This document shows, piece after piece, positions 8,059-11,745 of a stretch of 11,745 bases of DNA. The DNA lies in contig CAMWQZ010000007.1 of assembly GCA_947176515.1 (NCBI GenBank), positions 1 through 11,745 on the forward strand, in the 5' to 3' direction. Every line of letters starts with the position of its first letter. The first letter of the stretch is position 1. Position numbers and translations under genes: made by a program. Origin of the DNA: an uncultured Bacteroidales bacterium. Lineage in GTDB: Bacteria > Bacteroidota > Bacteroidia > Bacteroidales > Muribaculaceae. Below the pieces are notes generated by a model. The model ran no database searches and was not told the DNA's origin. It saw only the letters and a program-made list of their open reading frames with translations.

Positions 8059-9317
8059 TAATAAATCTTGCTGGGACGGAACCAGAGTTCGTTGATATTG
8101 AACCCGAAGGTCACGCTAAGATAGTCTTCTTTTATGAGTGGATTGGGATTAGCCTGGCGGTGTTTCCACTCCAAGCCGACATTGATGATTGTCTTAAGCG
8201 ACGGCACTGGCAGACCGAAACCCAGCGTAGCTCCGTACTCCTTGACGTCATTGCCCATCACTCGGAGATAATCACGGTTATAGAAGCCGCCGACGCGATA
8301 CTGAATACTCTCAAAGTAGTTGCCACGCAGTTTCGGGGTGAACTGAGCGCCGGCAGCTATTTTATAGCGATCATTTAGCTGAGCTTCAGGAGTGTCTTGC
8401 ATCAATCCTTGATACTTTGTCTTGCTCCAAGGCTGATAAGTGAAGTCAACTTCGGTGTATAGGCGTTTGTCCCATTCCCAACCTATACCTGCACCCCAAG
8501 TCTCGGCCATTGAAAAATTGCCGGCAAGCTTCATTTTGTCTGACTCAATAGGAGTGCTTTCCTGTATGACGTCGTAGGCATAAGTAATGGCATTGCCATG
8601 AAAATCCTTTTTCGGACTATATACAAGGCCGAGGTTAAAGCGGTTTTTTGGTGAAACATTGAAGTTGTAGTGCAGACCGATGTCTACGCGCCAGTCGGCG
8701 ACTTCAAATTCACGCTCAAACAGCGTTGTTGAGCCGGTGTTAGTGTATGCATAGCTGTCATTAAATGTAGAGCCAAACATGTAAGCCACGTTGACACCGA
8801 GAGAAAGACCTTTAAACAGACGGCCTGCCACGCCTACATAGAGCTGATTTATGCTACCCGAGCCTTGTCGCGAAGTAGAGCCGTTGTCAATATCACTGCC
8901 AAAAGCATATCCAACTGAAGAGTAAGGTAATAGACCCACACTCATGCCCATGCGCCGGCCTATCGGGAACTGCATTGTTATATAGCTTAGACCAGCCCCG
9001 GTCTGGTGATCAGACAGCTCACTGCCGTTGACAGTCTCTTTTTGCCATAGATTGGTTAAATCAAAGCCCATGTCGAAAAGGAACGTCATAGAGTCTACTG
9101 CGGCATAGGAAGCCGGATTCATGACATTAATCTGACGACCTGAATTCATGGCATAGCCGACTCCGCCCATTGTGCGCTGCGCGCCCGACGCGTTGTCGCT
9201 GAGGACGCCGTAACCGTAGCGCGAATAGGGGGTCATGGTGCCGTTCTGGGCGTAGATTGACGACGCGCCTAAAATTTGCAATGCGATGATGCCGAAAAGT
9301 AATTTAGATATCTTCAT
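8058..9317 (-). CDS. Outer-membrane beta-barrel protein, Bacteroidota type, function unknown
   Basis: The 419-residue product starts with a clear signal peptide (MKISKLLFGIIALQILGASSIYA, cleavage likely before Q24). The mature protein opens with NGTMTPYSRYGYGVLSD, an opening I associate with a conserved Bacteroidales outer-membrane protein encoded beside coaX. The rest alternates polar and hydrophobic residues with frequent aromatic residues and glycines (LSYITMQFPIGRRMGMSVGLLPY, LYTEVDFTYQPWS, FGFNINELWFRPSKIY), as expected for a barrel distantly like the OmpP1/FadL group. It has no TonB box or plug that I can see. Its start overlaps the coaX coding end by 14 nt and its stop overlaps the lptC start by 1 nt, so expression is tied to both. 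A role in envelope transport is guessed only from context. Confidence 0.82.
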   Translation of the reverse strand: MKISKLLFGIIALQILGASSIYAQNGTMTPYSRYGYGVLSDNASGAQRTMGGVGYAMNSGRQINVMNPASYAAVDSMTFLFDMGFDLTNLWQKETVNGSELSDHQTGAGLSYITMQFPIGRRMGMSVGLLPYSSVGYAFGSDIDNGSTSRQGSGSINQLYVGVAGRLFKGLSLGVNVAYMFGSTFNDSYAYTNTGSTTLFEREFEVADWRVDIGLHYNFNVSPKNRFNLGLVYSPKKDFHGNAITYAYDVIQESTPIESDKMKLAGNFSMAETWGAGIGWEWDKRLYTEVDFTYQPWSKTKYQGLMQDTPEAQLNDRYKIAAGAQFTPKLRGNYFESIQYRVGGFYNRDYLRVMGNDVKEYGATLGFGLPVPSLKTIINVGLEWKHRQANPNPLIKEDYLSVTFGFNINELWFRPSKIY

Positions 9318-10038
9318 TATAATTCAGTATGCTGTTTAATCCTTTTGATACAAGTTCATTGTCGACCAATAAATCGAAGCCGGCACGGGCTGACACAAGG
9401 TCGGCCGAACCGCCTGTAAGCACCACACGAGGCTCTGCAACAGGCAATAGACTGCGATAATAACGCAACTCTGCGACTACGCCGCTGATAGCGCCTGAAC
9501 GCAAGGCTGTCTCGGTGTCAGTACCCCAACAGGGACAGTCGCCTGATGTCTCAACCAGAGGCAGACGAGCCGTGAAGTGGTTGAGCGCCTCCAGACGCAT
9601 AAATATGCCCGGAGCTATGTTACCTCCTACAAACACACCGTCGGGCGACAGTACGTCGTAAGTGATAGCCGTGCCGCAATCGACCACAAGCGCCCATTCG
9701 CCCCCGACGAGACCATAAGCACCGACAACGGCAGCAATGCGGTCACGACCGAGGGTTGCCGGAGTGGCATAAGCCACTTTAATTGGCAGCGGAGTGTCAG
9801 CGGTTAGCTCTATAAAACGCTTGCTTCGTGCAGCCATACGGTCTCGTGCTTCGCCGTCAGAATCGCTCACTGACGAAAAGATTGATGCATCAAAACCGCC
9901 ACCGCACTCATCTGCGAGCCTGTCAATATCGGCTCCCGTGAGACGGCGATAAACGGCTTCTGCGACAATCCTGTCGTCATCCCACACTGCAGCTTTAGCC
10001 GCAGTGTTGCCTTGGTCGATGGTTAGCTTAAGTGCCAT
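9304..10038 (-). CDS. coaX: Type III pantothenate kinase CoaX
   Basis: CoaX phosphorylates pantothenate, the first step of coenzyme A synthesis, and belongs to the ASKHA (actin-like ATPase) superfamily; type III enzymes need a monovalent cation and resist feedback by CoA. With the start at 10038 the protein is 244 residues, normal for the family. Motifs are IDQGNT at 7-12 (phosphate loop, D8), ATLGRDR at 94-100 (catalytic Asp D99), VDCGTAITYD at 119-128 (D120), GGNIAPG at 138-144, GTDTETALRSGA at 172-183 and LTGG at 207-210. An in-frame ATG at 10065 would add MLICIFADC, but the strand-order motif LTIDQGNT normally lies at the very N-terminus and a promoter-like site falls between the two ATGs, so 10038 is preferred. 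It is the first gene of the minus-strand operon and overlaps the next gene by 14 nt. Confidence 0.94.
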   Translation of the reverse strand: MALKLTIDQGNTAAKAAVWDDDRIVAEAVYRRLTGADIDRLADECGGGFDASIFSSVSDSDGEARDRMAARSKRFIELTADTPLPIKVAYATPATLGRDRIAAVVGAYGLVGGEWALVVDCGTAITYDVLSPDGVFVGGNIAPGIFMRLEALNHFTARLPLVETSGDCPCWGTDTETALRSGAISGVVAELRYYRSLLPVAEPRVVLTGGSADLVSARAGFDLLVDNELVSKGLNSILNYNEDI

Positions 10039-10046
10039 ACAGTCGG

Positions 10047-10079
10047 CAAAAATACAAATAAGCACTGAAATAAGACAAA
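10047..10079 (-). promoter_or_regulatory. Bacteroidota-type promoter candidate for the coaX operon
   Basis: On the minus strand the -7 element TATTTTTG (plus-strand 10047-10054) matches TAnnTTTG exactly, and TTTG (10076-10079) lies 21 nt upstream as a -33 element. The -7 element ends only 8 nt before the preferred coaX ATG, so the leader would be very short. This is a pattern match, not a mapped start. Confidence 0.5.
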
Positions 10080-10083
10080 GAAC

Positions 10084-10107
10084 CTTAATTTTTAACTATT
10101 AATTAAG
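10084..10107. promoter_or_regulatory. Inverted repeat, possible operator of the antitoxin operon
   Basis: CTTAATT at 10084-10090 and AATTAAG at 10101-10107 are exact reverse complements with a 10-nt spacer. A second pair, ATATAA (10128-10133) and TTATAT (10146-10151), overlaps the plus-strand -7 element. Antitoxins of this type often repress their own promoter by binding such repeats, so either could be an operator. The region is AT-rich and short repeats arise easily by chance. Confidence 0.3.
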
Positions 10108-10148
10108 ACTTTAAGGGCATACCAACCATATAAATCAATAAAATGTTA

Positions 10149-10156
10149 TATATTTG
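10149..10156 (+). promoter_or_regulatory. Bacteroidota -7 promoter element before the antitoxin gene
   Basis: TATATTTG matches TAnnTTTG exactly and ends 21 nt before the antitoxin ATG, a sensible distance for a short leader. I see no clear TTTG -33 element at the expected spacing, so the promoter may be weak or regulated. Confidence 0.5.
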
Positions 10157-10177
10157 CATAAATAAAACTTATAGCTC

Positions 10178-10384
10178 ATGACTCAACTTACTATAAATAT
10201 TGAGGATAAATCCATACTTCCTCATCTAAAGAAAATTCTTAATGCGATAGAAGGAGTTTCGATAGCAAAGCCTGCGCGAAAACGCAAAACAGGACTGGAT
10301 GAAGCTTATGAAGATGTTCGCGCCGGCAGAATTCACACGGCCGAAAATGCTGATGATTTATTTAAGCAGATTTTAGGAGTATGA
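10178..10384 (+). CDS. Antitoxin of a type II YafQ/RelE-type toxin-antitoxin pair
   Basis: The 68-residue product (MTQLTINIEDKSILPHLKKI...ADDLFKQILGV) matches the small antitoxins I know from Bacteroidales operons with YafQ/RelE-family toxins: an N-terminal beta strand and helix that would pair in a dimer, a basic stretch KPARKRK (residues 31-37), then an acidic C-terminal helix that would wrap the toxin. Such antitoxins neutralise an mRNA-cleaving toxin and often repress their own operon. The stop overlaps the next start as ATGA, the usual coupling of a toxin-antitoxin operon. The next ORF, however, keeps only the first ~24 residues of a toxin, so this antitoxin seems to have lost its own partner. 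The gene appears intact and has its own promoter-like element. Naming within the RelB/DinJ-like groups is uncertain. Confidence 0.75.
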   Translation: MTQLTINIEDKSILPHLKKILNAIEGVSIAKPARKRKTGLDEAYEDVRAGRIHTAENADDLFKQILGV

Positions 10385-10827
10385 AATACACTCTGCAGTA
10401 TTCTACAAAGTTTAAGAAATCCTTAAAACGTTGCTTTAAGAGAGGGTTAGATTTCTGGAAAGACCACAAGAAGATGTATCAGAATCGCCCAATCTATTGG
10501 CTCTTCTCATCGAAAAAAGATGCTTTCAAGGCTTTGATCTATGTGCATCGTATACACCCCTTTACAGTGGAACAGGTGCGCACCCACTATCTGCTGAAAT
10601 ATATGGAATGGCTGCGCTCCGAAGCACAGCGTCTTGAAATACGCGAGGCTGACCTCACTACTGCCGAACGGCGTCGCATCGACCCTCTCCGCTCCGAAAT
10701 TGAAGAGTGTGAGGAATACCACGAGCGTCTCCAAGTGGTAGCCGAACAAGCCATCCCCATCGACCTCGACAACGGCATCCCCGCCAACCACGCCCTCTTC
10801 GGCGACATTCTCCCCAAACTGAAGTAA
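10381..10827 (+). CDS. Chimeric ORF: YafQ-type toxin N-terminus joined to the C-terminal tail of BREX PglX
   Basis: The 148-residue ORF joins two unrelated pieces. Residues 1-24 (MKYTLQYSTKFKKSLKRCFK then RGLD) read as the start of a YafQ/RelE-superfamily toxin, in its expected place with an ATGA overlap to the antitoxin. From residue 25 on (FWKDHKKMYQNRPIYWLFSS, then ALIYVHRI, TVEQVRTHYLLKYMEWLRSEA, a probable coiled coil at about 75-125, and IPIDLDNGIPANHALFGDIL near the end) it reads as the last ~124 residues of PglX, the ~1,100-1,200-residue adenine-specific DNA methyltransferase of BREX-1 phage defence. The toxin part lacks the later His/Asp catalytic residues and the PglX part lacks the methyltransferase motifs, so neither original activity is expected. 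The frame is open and ends at the natural PglX C-terminus. It is best treated as a deletion product or gene remnant; a silent cassette of a switching pglX locus is the main alternative. Confidence 0.8.
   Translation: MKYTLQYSTKFKKSLKRCFKRGLDFWKDHKKMYQNRPIYWLFSSKKDAFKALIYVHRIHPFTVEQVRTHYLLKYMEWLRSEAQRLEIREADLTTAERRRIDPLRSEIEECEEYHERLQVVAEQAIPIDLDNGIPANHALFGDILPKLK
10450..10456 (+). other. Probable recombination junction between toxin and pglX sequences
   Basis: Toxin-like coding ends near codon 24 (GAT at 10450-10452) and PglX-like coding begins near codon 25 (TTC at 10453-10455, TGG at 10456-10458). The exact point cannot be fixed by eye because a few bases may be shared by both parents. No insertion-sequence ends or long repeats flank it. 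Confidence 0.55.
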
Positions 10828-10836
10828 AAAGTCATT

Positions 10837-11718
10837 ATGGGAAATACATCATTGCTATTGACAAATTACCCTGAAATATCTCAAACTGCCACATTCGAAC
10901 AGGTCGGGGGAAGAGATAAATTAGACATAATCACCGGGTATGATATTTCTGGTAAGATTGATAGTAAGCTTGTTACAAATCAGATTGCCAATGATTTTAT
11001 ACTTGGTATCCTTGGTTATGATGAAGTGATTGTCGAAGCATCCCATATTTGGGATATTATTCAAGTATGGGGTGCAGCATACGTAAAAGAATTGTTACGT
11101 GCGAGAATTTTAAGAGTTGTCAATGATATAACTCTTAAACCTGTCATGCTTAGAAGAAATAATGATAAATGGCAAATAGACTTATTCTCTTATTCTCAAG
11201 GGCTATATGACTGCGAGTCCAAAACTAACATATTTTTTGGCCATGACGAATGGAATTATATTGCTGTTAAATTTCACCGTAATAATTTCAAAGGTATAGA
11301 GGCTGAAACAATATTAGTATTAATAGACGAAAGCGCGAAAAAAATTGATGAAGAAAAGATTAAATTAGTTACCTCAAATGAAACAACCAAAGATATAGAG
11401 AGTCAACAATTCTTCGATCAATTCAAAGTCGAAAATGGCAAAGTCTATGCACGTTCAACATTTGAAAGACTTATACGTCTTCAGGAACTGAATAAAACCT
11501 GTGCTATTGCATCTGACCTCAATGCAGATAGTATCAGATGTGATGCCGAAATCAGACGATTGCTATCTCTTAAAACAAATATTCTCAGTAAGCGATTTTC
11601 CGATGGCATTTCTTCCCTTAATCAAGTTTTATATGAAAAAAAAATACCAGAGTTGGGAAGTTTATTCGTAAATGAAGTTATATCATTGGATGATATTCTT
11701 AAACTCAGGAGTCGATAA
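10837..11718 (+). CDS. Unrecognised 293-residue protein, possible defence-locus accessory gene
   Basis: I do not recognise this protein. It is soluble, with no signal peptide or membrane segment, and has mixed alpha/beta character. It begins MGNTSLLLTNYPEISQTATFEQVGG, has a middle beta-rich part with DKWQIDLFSYSQGLYDC and WNYIAVKFHRNNFKG, an acidic and lysine-rich linker (ESAKKIDEEKIKLVTSNETT), and a helical C-terminal third (FERLIRLQELNK..., then KKIPELGSLFVNEVISLDDI). I see no nuclease, ATPase or methyltransferase motif. It starts 9 nt after the PglX-like stop, so it is probably on the same transcript and sits where BREX loci often carry added genes. Its DNA is clearly more AT-rich than the chromosomal genes around coaX, consistent with horizontal origin. 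The ending after ...DDILKLRSR may be a shortened C-terminus, because similar IPELG...ISLDDILKLR segments in my memory continue further; that is weak evidence. Confidence 0.65.
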   Translation: MGNTSLLLTNYPEISQTATFEQVGGRDKLDIITGYDISGKIDSKLVTNQIANDFILGILGYDEVIVEASHIWDIIQVWGAAYVKELLRARILRVVNDITLKPVMLRRNNDKWQIDLFSYSQGLYDCESKTNIFFGHDEWNYIAVKFHRNNFKGIEAETILVLIDESAKKIDEEKIKLVTSNETTKDIESQQFFDQFKVENGKVYARSTFERLIRLQELNKTCAIASDLNADSIRCDAEIRRLLSLKTNILSKRFSDGISSLNQVLYEKKIPELGSLFVNEVISLDDILKLRSR

Positions 11719-11745
11719 TATCCAGAGTAACATAGTCGTGTGAAT

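Noticed and set aside
10178..10827. A complete functional toxin-antitoxin pair
   Set aside because: The second ORF keeps only the first ~24 toxin residues and lacks the later catalytic positions; the remainder reads as PglX.

Overview
The window reads as chromosomal DNA from a member of the Bacteroidales, probably the Muribaculaceae or a close family. This rests on the gene content: a DUF2723 membrane protein, a Bacteroidota-type LptC lipoprotein, an outer-membrane barrel protein beginning TPYSRYGYG after its signal peptide, and a CoaX-led cell-envelope cluster. It also rests on two matches to the Bacteroidota promoter element TAnnTTTG and the lack of clear Shine-Dalgarno sites. The assignment comes from recognising sequences by eye, not from a search.

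Layout: (A) 2-5079, plus strand: the 3' part of a large DUF2723 (GT-C-like) membrane protein gene that starts before the window, then a small NodB-type polysaccharide deacetylase (12-nt gap) and epoxyqueuosine reductase queG (2-nt gap). These probably form one transcript. (B) 5114-10038, minus strand: coaX, an outer-membrane beta-barrel protein, lptC, a DUF21/CBS/CorC-HlyC membrane protein and an AraC-family regulator, in transcription order. Overlaps of 14 and 1 nt and gaps of 7 and 16 nt make this look like one operon, converging on queG with 34 nt between. (C) 10039-10177, a divergent AT-rich control region with a promoter-like match facing each way. (D) 10178-11718, plus strand, an accessory segment: an intact small antitoxin gene, a chimeric ORF, and a 293-residue protein of unknown function.

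The most notable feature is the chimeric ORF at 10381-10827. Its first ~24 codons read as the N-terminus of a YafQ/RelE-type toxin, placed correctly behind the antitoxin with an ATGA overlap. The other ~124 codons read as the C-terminal tail of PglX, the adenine methyltransferase of BREX-1 phage defence. The toxin active site and the whole methyltransferase domain are missing, so this looks like a deletion or recombination junction between a toxin-antitoxin operon and a BREX locus, kept in one open frame. The unknown protein gene follows 9 nt after it, where a BREX locus would carry further genes. I see no CRISPR array, insertion sequence, tRNA or rRNA. No stretch longer than 300 bases lacks a gene; the longest is the 139-nt region C.
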